A DNA stretch of 47,927 nt from RCIO01 sp035555795 (GTDB lineage Bacteria; Pseudomonadota; Alphaproteobacteria; Rhizobiales; Rhizobiaceae): the NCBI GenBank assembly GCA_035555795.1, contig DATMGE010000079.1:1-47927 (forward strand). Reading direction: 5' to 3'. The notes below the pieces were generated by a model. The model was not told the origin of the DNA, made no database searches, and was given only the letters and a program-made list of their open reading frames with translations. Shown in pieces: positions 34,376-43,843 of the stretch (positions are counted from its first letter, which is position 1; every line of letters begins with the position of its first letter). The translations under genes and the position numbers were made by a program.

Positions 34376-35146
34376 TCAGTGCCCGCCAGGGCCGGATGGC
34401 CCTTCGGGATTCCTGCGCCGGGTGAGCATGTTCAACCCTTCGACGAAGGCGGAGAAGCCCATGGCGGCGTAGATGTAGCCCTTCGGCACATGGTAGCCCA
34501 TGCCGTCGGCGATCAGCGTCATGCCGATCATCAGCAGGAAGCCCAGCGCCAGCATAACGATCGTCGGGTTCTTGGCGATGAAGTTGGCCAGCGGGTCGGC
34601 GGCCAGCAGCATGACCGTCACCGTGATGATCACGGCGATGTACATGATGGCGATCTCGTCGGTCATGCCGACTGCGGTGATGATGGAGTCCACCGAGAAG
34701 ACGAGGTCGAGCAGCAGGATCTGGAAGATGGCAGCCCCCATCGAGAGCTGGACCGTGCCTTTCAGGGACGCTTCTTCCTTCTTGCCCGAGGGATCGACCG
34801 AATGGTGAATCTCGGTCGTGGCCTTCCAGACGAGGAAGAGGCCGCCGGCGATCAGGATGATGTCGCGCCAGGAAAAGCCGTTCCCGAACAATGTGAACAC
34901 CGGTGCGGTCAGCGCGACGATGAAGGAGATGGTCGCCAGAAGCAGCAGGCGCATGATCAGCGCCGCGCCGATGCCCAGACGCCTGGCGCGGGTCTGCTGA
35001 TGGGCGGGCAATTTATTGGTCAGGATGGAGATGAAGATCAGGTTGTCGATGCCGAGGACGACCTCGAGCGCGATCAGTGTGATGAGTGCGATCCAGGCAG
35101 TTGGATCGTTCACCCAATCGAAAAAGGGCGCTAGGAATTCGATCAT
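34376..35146 (-). CDS. TerC-family integral membrane protein
   Basis: A 256-residue protein with seven predicted membrane helices and the TerC/YkoY signature (ALEVVLGIDNLIFISIL near residues 26-42 and LLDLVFSVDSIITAVG later), whose acidic residues are thought to bind metal. Relatives take part in manganese export or tellurium resistance. The start at 35146 begins at the first helix; a longer frame to 35242 is not membrane-like. No manganese riboswitch could be recognised in the 58-base gap upstream. Confidence 0.9.
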   Translation of the reverse strand: MIEFLAPFFDWVNDPTAWIALITLIALEVVLGIDNLIFISILTNKLPAHQQTRARRLGIGAALIMRLLLLATISFIVALTAPVFTLFGNGFSWRDIILIAGGLFLVWKATTEIHHSVDPSGKKEEASLKGTVQLSMGAAIFQILLLDLVFSVDSIITAVGMTDEIAIMYIAVIITVTVMLLAADPLANFIAKNPTIVMLALGFLLMIGMTLIADGMGYHVPKGYIYAAMGFSAFVEGLNMLTRRRNPEGPSGPGGH

Positions 35147-35204
35147 CAGGAGGGTCCCTCGAAGGCGGCAATGTGTGCAGAAGTAGGTATCGCGCCTACA
35201 TCCG

Positions 35205-36035
35205 TCAACGGGACGACCAGAAGGAAGGTACGGTTTCTTCAAGTCGCGGCCCGAGCCGCAGCGGTGCGACGCGTTCGGCGAGGCCGGTCCGGTCGGAAAT
35301 CTCCACGCCTACCCCGCAGATCGTCGCCGGCCCCGTCGCCGCCTCGAAGCGGCCGCGCGGCACCTTGGAGAGGAAGCGGTTCAGCGGCTCCTCCTTGTCC
35401 ATGCCGAGCGAGGAATTGTAGTCGCCGCACATCCCGGCATCGGTCATATAGGCGGTGCCGCCGTCTAGGATCTGGTGGTCGCCGGTCGGCTGATGGGTAT
35501 GCGTTCCCACCACGAGGCTTGCCCGGCCATCGACGAAATGCGCGAAGCACATCTTCTCGCTCGTCGCTTCGGCATGGAAGTCGATCACCACCGCGTCGGC
35601 CTGTTCGCCCAGCGGGCAGGCGGCCAGCGCCTCTTCCGCCGCGACGAACGGGTCGTCCAGTTCGGGATGCATGAAGACGCGGCCCATGATGTTGGAAACG
35701 ACAACGCGCGCGCCATTGCGGGCGCTATAGACGCCGGTGCCGCGGCCGGGCGTGCCCTTGGGGAAATTCGCCGGCCGCAGGAAGCGGTCTTCGCGTGCTG
35801 CGAAGCTCAGCGCCTCGCGCTGGTCCCACACATGGTTGCCGGTGGTCACCACATCGGCGCCGGCATCGAGCGTGTTGCGGAAAATCTCCTCGGTGATGCC
35901 GAAGCCGCCGGCGGCGTTCTCGCCATTGACGATGACGAAGTCGAGCCGCAGGTCGGAGATCAGGCCGGGCAGGCGTTCCCAGACGGCGGTCCGCCCGGTC
36001 TTGCCTACCATGTCGCCGAGGAAGAGGAGACGCAT
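35205..36035 (-). CDS. TIGR00282/YmdB-family metallophosphoesterase
   Basis: A 276-residue cytoplasmic phosphoesterase with a two-metal site. Visible ligand motifs are FLGDMVGKTGR, VNGENAAGGFG, TGNHVWDQ and, late in the chain, DFHAEATSEK and VGTHTHQPTGD. YmdB-type enzymes hydrolyse 2',3'-cyclic nucleotides or cAMP in studied bacteria. The length is normal. It begins ten bases after the stop of the 5-formyl-THF cyclo-ligase gene and belongs to the same transcription unit. Confidence 0.92.
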   Translation of the reverse strand: MRLLFLGDMVGKTGRTAVWERLPGLISDLRLDFVIVNGENAAGGFGITEEIFRNTLDAGADVVTTGNHVWDQREALSFAAREDRFLRPANFPKGTPGRGTGVYSARNGARVVVSNIMGRVFMHPELDDPFVAAEEALAACPLGEQADAVVIDFHAEATSEKMCFAHFVDGRASLVVGTHTHQPTGDHQILDGGTAYMTDAGMCGDYNSSLGMDKEEPLNRFLSKVPRGRFEAATGPATICGVGVEISDRTGLAERVAPLRLGPRLEETVPSFWSSR

Positions 36036-36044
36036 CGGAAGGAA

Positions 36045-36629
36045 CTAGCCTCGCATCGGCAGCGCGTGCAAGCCGTTTTCGGTGATGATGGCGGGGAGCG
36101 GAATGTCGTGCGCCTCATGAGGCACGGCATCGACGCGCTGGCATTCGAAGGCGATGCCGATCAGGCGCGGCATGCGCCCCTTGTCGCGCAGTTTGGCGAT
36201 GGCGCGGTCGTAAAAGCCGCCGCCATAGCCGATCCGGTGGCCCTGATCGTCGAAGGCGGCCAGCGGCATCAGCATCAGCGTCGGCTCGAGCTCTTCCGCC
36301 TCGGGTCCGGGTCCGGCCGTGCCGAAACCCATGTCGATCAGTTCCGCGCCGCGCACCAGTTCGCGAAAGACGATGGTCGTCTTGTCGATGATGGCAGGCA
36401 GCACCAGCCGCGCGCCTTTCTTGCGCAACTCGAACATCAGCGGCCGCACATCGACCTCGGAGCGCATGGGCCAGAAGCCCGATACGATCGAATCGGGACC
36501 GACATCGATGGCATCCGCCTGACCGGCCATGGCGAGCGAAGCCTCGATGCGCCATTGCAGGCCGAGCGCGTCACGCCGTGCAAGCGCCTCGGCGCGCAGC
36601 TTCTTCTTGATATCGCGGGGAGAAGTCAT
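36045..36629 (-). CDS. 5-formyltetrahydrofolate cyclo-ligase
   Basis: A 194-residue enzyme that converts 5-formyl-THF to 5,10-methenyl-THF with ATP. Motifs include an N-terminal lysine/arginine-rich helix, IVSGFWPMRSEVDVRPLM, and the late GHRIGYGGGFYDRAIA loop. The start at 36629 gives the standard N-terminus; a longer frame would run into the upstream RNA gene. It follows the 6S RNA, the usual arrangement in many proteobacteria. It helps keep the folate pool in order, which fits a cell running a THF-dependent O-demethylase, though the gene is universal. Confidence 0.92.
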   Translation of the reverse strand: MTSPRDIKKKLRAEALARRDALGLQWRIEASLAMAGQADAIDVGPDSIVSGFWPMRSEVDVRPLMFELRKKGARLVLPAIIDKTTIVFRELVRGAELIDMGFGTAGPGPEAEELEPTLMLMPLAAFDDQGHRIGYGGGFYDRAIAKLRDKGRMPRLIGIAFECQRVDAVPHEAHDIPLPAIITENGLHALPMRG

Positions 36630-36665
36630 GCCCCTGCATAACCGCAGTCGCCGGACTGTGCCAGT

Positions 36666-36812
36666 CAGGGGGAGGGGAAAAGCGACGATCCACGACAACC
36701 GATGGAGAGGTCGATCCCGGGAGCCTACAAAGTAGGTGGGCGCCGTATGACCGAGCCCACGGGCCCGGCCAGGAACAGCTCCCTAAGGATCGTTAAGGCC
36801 CCGGGGAAAAGT
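36666..36812 (-). ncRNA. ssrS: 6S RNA (ssrS), approximate ends
   Basis: The minus strand upstream of the cyclo-ligase gene has the look of alphaproteobacterial 6S RNA, which binds the housekeeping RNA polymerase. It has a closing stem (ACGATCC near 36788-36794 with GGATCGT near 36685-36691), a CCTTAGGGAGC stretch, a central bulge region, and the typical GCGCCCACCTAC...GTAGGCTCCCGGGATC apical part. Its position directly upstream of 5-formyl-THF cyclo-ligase is conserved. A possible -10 element GATACT lies just before the 5' end. The ends are estimated to about 10 bases. Confidence 0.75.
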
Positions 36813-37002
36813 ATCTCCTGTCGCGAAGCGCAGACCGTCATGGCCAATATAGTCCTCGCCGGTGCGTTCCGCCATGCCCATCATGCAAGCGACCCGCCGG
36901 CGCAGGACATTTCCCCTGTCGCGAAAATGTCCCGGAGCGGCGGGGCGTTTCGACGAACGCGATTCCGCTGCTCCAGCTCCGCCACCTGGCCGCATTTATG
37001 CA

Positions 37003-37038
37003 ACGCCGGACAATTCCGTCTGGCTGCAAAATGCTCTA
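37003..37038 (-). repeat. Partial relative of the AGAGCATTTC intergenic repeat
   Basis: Minus-strand TTAGAGCATTTTGCAG and a following GGAATTGTCCGG recall the two full copies at 9950 and 38011 but lack the second hairpin arm. The whole stretch 36815-37071 shows no other feature apart from this and the CobT-like gene's upstream region. Confidence 0.35.
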
Positions 37039-37071
37039 AGCGACCCGTCTGACGTGATGGAGCCACATGCC

Positions 37072-38010
37072 ATGCAATCCGAGCCTTTCGACGATATTCG
37101 CAGCCTGGTCGACCGCTTTGCCGGACCGGACCGGACCGTATCGCATATCGCCGCCGGCAGCGAGACCGGGCGCGGCGGCGACATATTGCGCTGGATGGCA
37201 GGCTGGAGCGGCCGCGCGCCGCAGGTGACGCGCCCGCTGGTGGCGATCTTCGCCGGCACGCATGGCATTGCCGAAACGCTGCATCCCGGCACGGCTGCGC
37301 GCACCCGCGCGGTGGTCGAGGCGGTCGCGGCCGGCAGTACCGCGCTCAACCGTGCCTGTGCCGCCGCCGATCTCGGGCTGAAAGTGTTCGACCTAGCGCT
37401 GGACATTCCCACGGCGGATATCACCCGCGCCGCGGCGCTCGACGAGCGCGGTTGCGCCGCGACCATGGCCTTCGGCATGGAGGCGATTGCCGGCGGCACC
37501 GACCTGCTCGTGCTGGGCGCGAGCGGCGAGGGCGGCGAGATCGCCGCCGCGGCGCTCATTGCCGCTCTTCTGGGCGAGGCGGTCGCGGGCGATCTGGCCG
37601 AACTTCCGCAAGCCCTCTCCACGCCGATCCGTGAGGCGCTCGCCGCCCATGCGGGCATCGCCGATCCGCTCGCCGCGCTTGCGAGCCTGGGCGGCCGCGA
37701 AACGGCAGCGCTGGCGGGCGCGATCGTCGCCGCGCGCCTCGAAAAGGTTCCGGTCCTGCTCGACGGGCTCTCGGCACTGGCGGCAGCGGCCGTGGTCAAG
37801 GCATTGCGGCCCGACGGCATCGATCATTGCATGCTGGGCGATCTCGGCGCCATCGGCCTCCAGCGGACGGTGGCGGAGCAGCTGCACATCGACCACGTGG
37901 TCGATATGGGCCTTGGCGCGGGTGACGGCACCGGCGGTGCGGTTGCTGCTGCGACCCTGCGCTCGCTGGTTGCCACGGCCGAACCGATCCAGCGATCGGC
38001 GCCTCACTAA
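37072..38010 (+). CDS. CobT-like nicotinate-nucleotide:dimethylbenzimidazole phosphoribosyltransferase homologue
   Basis: A 312-residue protein of the CobT fold: WMAGWSGRAPQVTRP, FAGTHGIAETLHPGT, a GASGEGGEIAAAALIAALLG glycine-rich segment and LDGLSALAAAAVVKALRPDGIDHCMLGDL. CobT makes alpha-ribazole phosphate for the lower ligand of cobalamin. The usual C-terminal LGEGTGA motif with catalytic glutamate is replaced by LGAGDGTGG, with an aspartate in its place, so activity may be altered or lost. It is shorter than typical CobT (about 340-350). The start at 37072 follows GGAG with good spacing; the longer upstream frame is non-coding in character. No other cobalamin gene is nearby. Confidence 0.75.
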   Translation: MQSEPFDDIRSLVDRFAGPDRTVSHIAAGSETGRGGDILRWMAGWSGRAPQVTRPLVAIFAGTHGIAETLHPGTAARTRAVVEAVAAGSTALNRACAAADLGLKVFDLALDIPTADITRAAALDERGCAATMAFGMEAIAGGTDLLVLGASGEGGEIAAAALIAALLGEAVAGDLAELPQALSTPIREALAAHAGIADPLAALASLGGRETAALAGAIVAARLEKVPVLLDGLSALAAAAVVKALRPDGIDHCMLGDLGAIGLQRTVAEQLHIDHVVDMGLGAGDGTGGAVAAATLRSLVATAEPIQRSAPH

Positions 38011-38110
38011 AGCAATTCCAGCAAAAGTGCGCAGCGATTTTGCGTCCGGAATTGTGAAAAAACAAAGAGTTAGAGCATTCCCGCGATTCCATGGAAAGCG
38101 GAAATGCTCT
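38011..38110 (-). repeat. Intergenic palindromic repeat, copy 2
   Basis: This is the reverse-oriented copy of the element at 9950-10047. It starts immediately after the CobT-like stop codon and ends seven bases before the histidine-kinase stop. The hairpin AGAGCATTCCCGC...GCGGAAATGCTCT is at about 38072-38110, and the conserved part with TTTTGCGTCCGGAATTG is near 38038-38055. It separates convergent genes, like copy 1. Confidence 0.85.
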
Positions 38111-38116
38111 AATCCG

Positions 38117-39625
<1,509 letters not shown>

Positions 39626-39673
39626 TACCAGTTCTACTTGAACGCGCGATTTTCCAGCCGACGCTACGTGCGA

Positions 39674-40321
39674 ATGATTAAGAGTCCCCTTCAAAGACAG
39701 CCTGTTTTATCAATTCATAAACCACGCAAAGCCTTGCGCCGCCGCCGTTCGGCATGGAGGCAGGTGCTGGACTGGCTTCTTGTCGTCCTCCTGTTCACCT
39801 TTTGCGCGCTGCTGGTCGCAAAGCTCGACCGGATCGCCACGGTCACGTTGGAGGGCAGGGCGATCATCCATGACGGCGACACGATTACGGTCGGCGGCGA
39901 GCGGCTGCGCCTGCGCGGCATGGATGCCTTCGAGATCGGCCAGCAATGCCGGCGGGGAACGGACAGCTATGATTGCGGCCGGGTGGCGCGCCAGGCGCTG
40001 GACGGGCTCATCGCAAGAAGAAGCGTGACATGCGAGGTGTCGGGCCACGACCGCTACGGGCGCGGACTGGCCGCATGCGCTGCCGGCGGCATCCTGTTGA
40101 ATGCCGCGCTGGTCGAAGCGGGCTGGGCGCTGGCCTATGGTGACTTCGCCGCCGAGGAGGCGGCCGCGCGAAAGGCCGGTCGCGGGGCCTGGGCAGGCGA
40201 GTTCGAGCGCCCGGATCGCTGGCGTGCGACGCATGGCGGAATGGCCGAGCCGCGCCATGACGTGTTGATGAATGTGCTGGCTTGGTTCAGGCGCCTTTTC
40301 GGCGGGAATGAGGGAGAGTGA
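39674..40321 (+). CDS. Membrane-anchored thermonuclease (SNase)-like protein
   Basis: A 215-residue protein with one N-terminal membrane helix (about residues 30-52) after a very basic lead, then a staphylococcal-nuclease-like domain: IIHDGDTITVGGERLRLRGMDAFE, DSYDCGRVARQALDGLI and DRYGRGLAACAAGG. The catalytic Arg-Asp-Glu pattern is partly visible (RLRGMDAFE, DRYGR). It is probably a periplasmic or membrane-attached nuclease-like protein of the type common in Rhizobiales. It is divergent from the histidine-kinase gene with under 50 bases between starts. The ATG at 39674 has no strong ribosome site. Confidence 0.82.
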   Translation: MIKSPLQRQPVLSIHKPRKALRRRRSAWRQVLDWLLVVLLFTFCALLVAKLDRIATVTLEGRAIIHDGDTITVGGERLRLRGMDAFEIGQQCRRGTDSYDCGRVARQALDGLIARRSVTCEVSGHDRYGRGLAACAAGGILLNAALVEAGWALAYGDFAAEEAAARKAGRGAWAGEFERPDRWRATHGGMAEPRHDVLMNVLAWFRRLFGGNEGE

Positions 40322-40322
40322 A

Positions 40323-40934
40323 ATGCGATTGTTCGACGGGGGAAAGGCGCCCAATCCGCGCCGCGTGCGCGTGTTCCTGGCCGAGAAGGGCATTGTCGTC
40401 CCGCTGGTGCCGGTCGATATGTCGGCGCAGGGACACAAGTCGGAGGAAGTCACGGCCCGCAACCCGCTGCAGCGCCTGCCGGTGCTGGAGCTCGATGACG
40501 GCACGGTCATCACCGAGTCGATCGCCATCTGCCGCTATTTCGAGGAGCTTCATCCCGAGCCCGCCCTGTTCGGCACCGGTGCGCTGGAGCGTGCCTTGGT
40601 GGAGATGTGGCAGCGGCGGATTGAGCTCCATCTCTTCATGTCCGTTGCGCATGCCTTCCGCCATGTCCATCCGGCGATGAAGGATTGGGAAGTGCCCCAG
40701 ATCGCCGAATGGGGCGAGGCGAACAAGGAGAAGGCAATCGATTTCCTCTCGCTGCTCGACCGCGAACTCGCCGGCCGTGAATTCGCAGCCGGTGACCGCT
40801 TTTCGGTGGCCGACATCACCGGCATGATCGCCATCGATTTCATGAAACCGGCGCGGATCGTCGTTCCCGACGAACTGACGCATGTCTGGCGCTGGTATCG
40901 CGCGCAGCGGGCGCGGCCAAGCGCCGATGCCTGA
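40323..40934 (+). CDS. Glutathione S-transferase family protein
   Basis: A 203-residue GST. The N-terminal thioredoxin-like domain has KAPNPRRVRVFLAEKGI and the glutathione-contact LPVLELDDGTVITESIAICRYFEE; the C-terminal helical domain has FSVADITGMIAIDF. Such enzymes conjugate or isomerise electrophiles with glutathione; the substrate is unknown. It begins one base after the nuclease-like gene and overlaps the next gene by one base (TGATG), so the three form one unit. Confidence 0.92.
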   Translation: MRLFDGGKAPNPRRVRVFLAEKGIVVPLVPVDMSAQGHKSEEVTARNPLQRLPVLELDDGTVITESIAICRYFEELHPEPALFGTGALERALVEMWQRRIELHLFMSVAHAFRHVHPAMKDWEVPQIAEWGEANKEKAIDFLSLLDRELAGREFAAGDRFSVADITGMIAIDFMKPARIVVPDELTHVWRWYRAQRARPSADA

Positions 40935-41569
40935 TGACTGACGGCGATGCAAGGCTGACGGCGCTGGCGGATCGCATCCGCGCTTGCCGCATCTGCGTGG
41001 AAACGCCGCTGCGCCGGCCGCTGCCGCATGAGCCGAACCCGGTGGTGGTGCCGTCTTCGACCGCCCGCATCCTCATTGCCGGGCAGGCGCCCGGCACCCG
41101 CGTCCATGCCACCGGCAAGCCGTTCAACGACCGTTCGGGCGACCGCCTGCGCGACTGGATGGATGTCAGCCGCGACGAATTCTACGACCCGTCGCTTTTC
41201 GCGGTCGTGCCGATGGGCTTCTGTTTTCCCGGACAGGACGCCAAGGGAAGCGACCTGCCGCCGCGGCCGGAATGCGCGCCCGCATGGCGGACCCCGTTGA
41301 TGGAACTGATGCCGCAGATCGAGCTTGTTCTGGCGATCGGCCTTTATGCGCAGCGCTGGCATATGGGCGCCGACCCCAGGGCGTCCCTGACCGAGCGCGT
41401 GGTGGACTGGCGCCGTCATTTCTATGGCAATGAGAAGCCGCGGGTCATGCCCCTGCCGCATCCCTCATGGCGCAACACCGCCTGGCTGAAACGCAACCCA
41501 TGGTTCGAGCAGGAATTGCTACCGGTTCTGCAGCGTGAAATCCGCACGCGTATCGGCGATGCGGGATAA
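40934..41569 (+). CDS. Uracil-DNA glycosylase-family protein
   Basis: A 211-residue protein of the uracil-DNA glycosylase superfamily. Motif A reads GQAPGTRVHATGKPFNDRSGDRLRDWM, and the late motif is PLPHPSWRN, close to the HPS loop that binds the flipped base. The N-terminal CRIC...PLRRPLPHEPNP part has only two clear cysteines, so the four-cysteine iron-sulfur site of family 4 enzymes is absent. This group resembles family proteins of uncertain base specificity. The ATG overlaps the GST stop by one base. Confidence 0.87.
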   Translation: MTDGDARLTALADRIRACRICVETPLRRPLPHEPNPVVVPSSTARILIAGQAPGTRVHATGKPFNDRSGDRLRDWMDVSRDEFYDPSLFAVVPMGFCFPGQDAKGSDLPPRPECAPAWRTPLMELMPQIELVLAIGLYAQRWHMGADPRASLTERVVDWRRHFYGNEKPRVMPLPHPSWRNTAWLKRNPWFEQELLPVLQREIRTRIGDAG

Positions 41570-41665
41570 AATATCGTTCCAGCAATAGCCGATTTTGAAA
41601 TAAGGATTTTCTTGTGGCACCCTTACATGGAAAGGATATTGGCACGCCATTCCACGGAGCCCATG

Positions 41666-42145
41666 ATGGACCGCCTCGATAGAAAGATACTGCGTCTGCT
41701 GCAGGAAGATGCAACGCTTGCCGTCGCCGATGTCGCCAAGAAGGTCGGCCTCTCGACGACGCCTTGCTGGCGGCGCATCCAGAAGCTGGAGGAGGAGGGC
41801 GTCATCCAGCGCCGCGTCGCGGTCCTCGATCCGGTCAAGGTCAATACGCGCGTCAATGTCTTCGTCTCGATCCGCACCAGTTCGCACAGCCTCGAATGGC
41901 TGCGCCGCTTTTCCGAGGTGGTGCAGGAATTTCCCGAGGTGGTGGAATTCTATCGCATGAGCGGCGATGTCGACTATCTGCTGCGCGTCGTCGTTCCCGA
42001 CATTGCCGCCTATGATGCGTTCTACAAGCGGCTGATCGCAAAGATCGAGATCCGCGACGTGTCCTCCACCTTTGCGATGGAGCAGATCAAGTACACGACC
42101 CAGCTCCCGCTCGACTATCTGGTGCTGGACAAGGATCAGGGCTGA
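41666..42145 (+). CDS. Lrp/AsnC-family transcriptional regulator
   Basis: A 159-residue regulator with an N-terminal helix-turn-helix (LDRKILRLLQEDATLAVADVAKKVGLSTTPCWRRIQKLEEEG) and a C-terminal RAM ligand domain (SGDVDYLLRVVVPDIAAYDAFYKR). Lrp-type proteins sense amino acids. Of two adjacent ATG codons, 41666 has the better spacing from GGAG (41656-41659); the frame is open to an ATG at 41612 as well. It is a single-gene unit with a hairpin after it. No amino-acid transporter gene is adjacent to indicate a target. Confidence 0.92.
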   Translation: MDRLDRKILRLLQEDATLAVADVAKKVGLSTTPCWRRIQKLEEEGVIQRRVAVLDPVKVNTRVNVFVSIRTSSHSLEWLRRFSEVVQEFPEVVEFYRMSGDVDYLLRVVVPDIAAYDAFYKRLIAKIEIRDVSSTFAMEQIKYTTQLPLDYLVLDKDQG

Positions 42146-42170
42146 ACGAACCTGCTTGCGGCGTAGCGCG

Positions 42171-42198
42171 CGGCATCCCGACGCGAATCGGGATGCCG
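42171..42198 (+). terminator. Hairpin after the Lrp gene
   Basis: CGGCATCCCGA and TCGGGATGCCG form a perfect 11-bp stem with loop CGCGAA, 26 bases after the stop codon. No T run follows, so termination efficiency is uncertain. Confidence 0.6.
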
Positions 42199-42326
42199 AT
42201 CGGCGCGTTGCAACATGGTAAAGATCGGCTTCAAGATTTGTTTTCAATTTTCGGCGAAACTGCATGCGGGGTCCGGCCTGGCGGTCGCGTTCCGATCCCT
42301 GTTTCCTGTTTTGTGTACGGGTCGCC

Positions 42327-43313
42327 ATGCGTTCGCTTAATTATTCCCTGCTGCTTGTGGCATGCCTTGGCCTTGCGGGCTGTTCCCGCAGCACGGCGGT
42401 CGATGTCCTCGATATTTCGAAGCCCTCGCGGGAGACGACCAGCTCGATCCTGCCCTCGTCGTTGACGCCGCCCGCGCCGGTCGCCGCATCCGCCGCCGCT
42501 TCCCCGGCACCCATCGCGCTAGCGGAGCCAGACCGGTTGCAGTCGCAGGCGCTCGAGCAGGTGGCCATGGTAGCTCCGCCGCGCCCATCGGCGCCGCAGC
42601 GCTCGGAAGGCGGCCGCCGTACGGTCTACGGCGCCCGGTTCAAGGATGCGCATCCGATCGCCTTCGGCCGCATCACGCCCTCGCACCATGCCATTCACGG
42701 CGTCGACGTGTCGCGCTGGCAGGGCAATATGGATTGGGAGACGCTGCGCCAGCAGGGCGCCAATTTCGCCTTCATCAAGGCGACCGATGGCGGCGACCAT
42801 GTCGATCCGATGTTCCGAAAGAACTGGGACGGCGCGGAAGCCGCCGGCATAAGGCGCGGCGCCTATCACTTCTTCTATTGGTGCCGCGTGGCGAGCGAGC
42901 AGGCCGACTGGTTCATCCGCAACGTGCCGAAGGACCCCACCGCGCTGCCGCCAGTGATCGACGTGGAGTGGAACCACCTGTCTTCCTGCAAGAAGCGGCC
43001 TTCCCGCGCCGTCGTGCTGGAAAAGATGCAGGTCTTCATGGACCGCCTGGAGGCCCATTACGGCCAGCGGCCGATCATCTATACCGCGCCGGATTTCTAC
43101 GAGGACAACCTCAAGGGCGCGTTCCCGAACCATCCCTTCTGGCTCCGCTCCGTGGCGCAGCATCCGTCCAAGGTCTATCCGAACCGCGAATGGCTGTTCT
43201 GGCAATATTCCGGCTCGGGCCTGTCCAAGGGCGTGACGGGTCGCATCGACCTGAACGTGTTCCATGGCAGCGAGCGCGAATGGCATCGCTGGGTGGGCAG
43301 GGTGAGTAGCTGA
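42327..43313 (+). CDS. GH25-family muramidase-like lipoprotein
   Basis: A 328-residue lipoprotein: signal peptide with lipobox LAGC at about residues 16-19, a proline/alanine-rich linker to about residue 115, then a glycoside hydrolase 25 domain (HGVDVSRWQGNMDWETL, FAFIKATDGGDHVDPMF, GAYHFFYW, VIDVEWN, QYSGSG). GH25 enzymes cleave peptidoglycan between MurNAc and GlcNAc; the acidic pair in the first and fourth motifs is present. The start at 42327 is chosen because it begins the signal peptide. It is probably attached to the outer or inner membrane, facing the periplasm. Confidence 0.92.
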   Translation: MRSLNYSLLLVACLGLAGCSRSTAVDVLDISKPSRETTSSILPSSLTPPAPVAASAAASPAPIALAEPDRLQSQALEQVAMVAPPRPSAPQRSEGGRRTVYGARFKDAHPIAFGRITPSHHAIHGVDVSRWQGNMDWETLRQQGANFAFIKATDGGDHVDPMFRKNWDGAEAAGIRRGAYHFFYWCRVASEQADWFIRNVPKDPTALPPVIDVEWNHLSSCKKRPSRAVVLEKMQVFMDRLEAHYGQRPIIYTAPDFYEDNLKGAFPNHPFWLRSVAQHPSKVYPNREWLFWQYSGSGLSKGVTGRIDLNVFHGSEREWHRWVGRVSS

Positions 43314-43317
43314 ACGC

Positions 43318-43842
43318 CTATTTCGTCTTTTGCGGGTAGATCGTCTCGCCGCGCGCCAGCATGGCCACGAATGCGGTGATCTTTTTCCGGCGGCCGGCAT
43401 CTGTTTTCATATTGTGCACGCGGAAGGCCAGCGCGAAGCGGTTCTGCGAGGTGAGCGTCGGCAACATGGCCTGTGCCGCCGGTTCCGCCGCGATGGCGGC
43501 CAGCAGGTCGGCGGGCAGTTCCATCTCCTTAACGCTCGCATAGGCGCGGTCCCAGCGGCCGTCCGCTTTCGCCGCCTCGACCTGCTTCAGCCCATGCGCG
43601 GTCATGCGCCCCTCGGCGGTCAGCCGGGCCACATTGTCCACATTGATCCGGCTCCAGATGCTTTTCTTTCCGCGCGGCGTGTAGCGCTGGAGGAAGCTGG
43701 TCTCGTCCAGGCCCGACGCCTTCTTGTGGATCTTGATCCACAATTCGTCGGCGCGGTCGTGGTTCTCGCCGAGCCAGCGATGGAAAGCGTCCGCGTCGGT
43801 GAATTCTCGCACTTTGGCCGGGTCGACATGGACGGGCGCCAT
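43318..43842 (-). CDS. YdeI/OmpD-associated family protein with an apparent internal deletion
   Basis: A 174-residue protein of the YdeI family: FHRWLGENHDRADELWIKIHKKASGL at the start, then RYTPRGKKSIWSRINVDNVARL, and a C-terminal LPTLTSQNRFALAFRVHNMKTDAGRRKKI. In family members as recalled, the stretch between the KIHK and RYTPR segments contains a conserved EAVDEALCFGWIDG-type motif of about 20-24 residues. Here the two segments are joined by only LDETSFLQ, so this motif is missing while the frame is kept. The function of the family is not established (linked to bacteriocin or peptide resistance in name). The gene ends four bases from the convergent GH25 stop. Confidence 0.85.
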   Translation of the reverse strand: MAPVHVDPAKVREFTDADAFHRWLGENHDRADELWIKIHKKASGLDETSFLQRYTPRGKKSIWSRINVDNVARLTAEGRMTAHGLKQVEAAKADGRWDRAYASVKEMELPADLLAAIAAEPAAQAMLPTLTSQNRFALAFRVHNMKTDAGRRKKITAFVAMLARGETIYPQKTK

Positions 43843-43843
43843 C

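Noticed and set aside
35146..35204. Possible yybP-ykoY manganese riboswitch in front of the TerC gene
   Set aside because: The gap to the neighbouring gene is only 58 bases and the expected paired helices could not be recognised.
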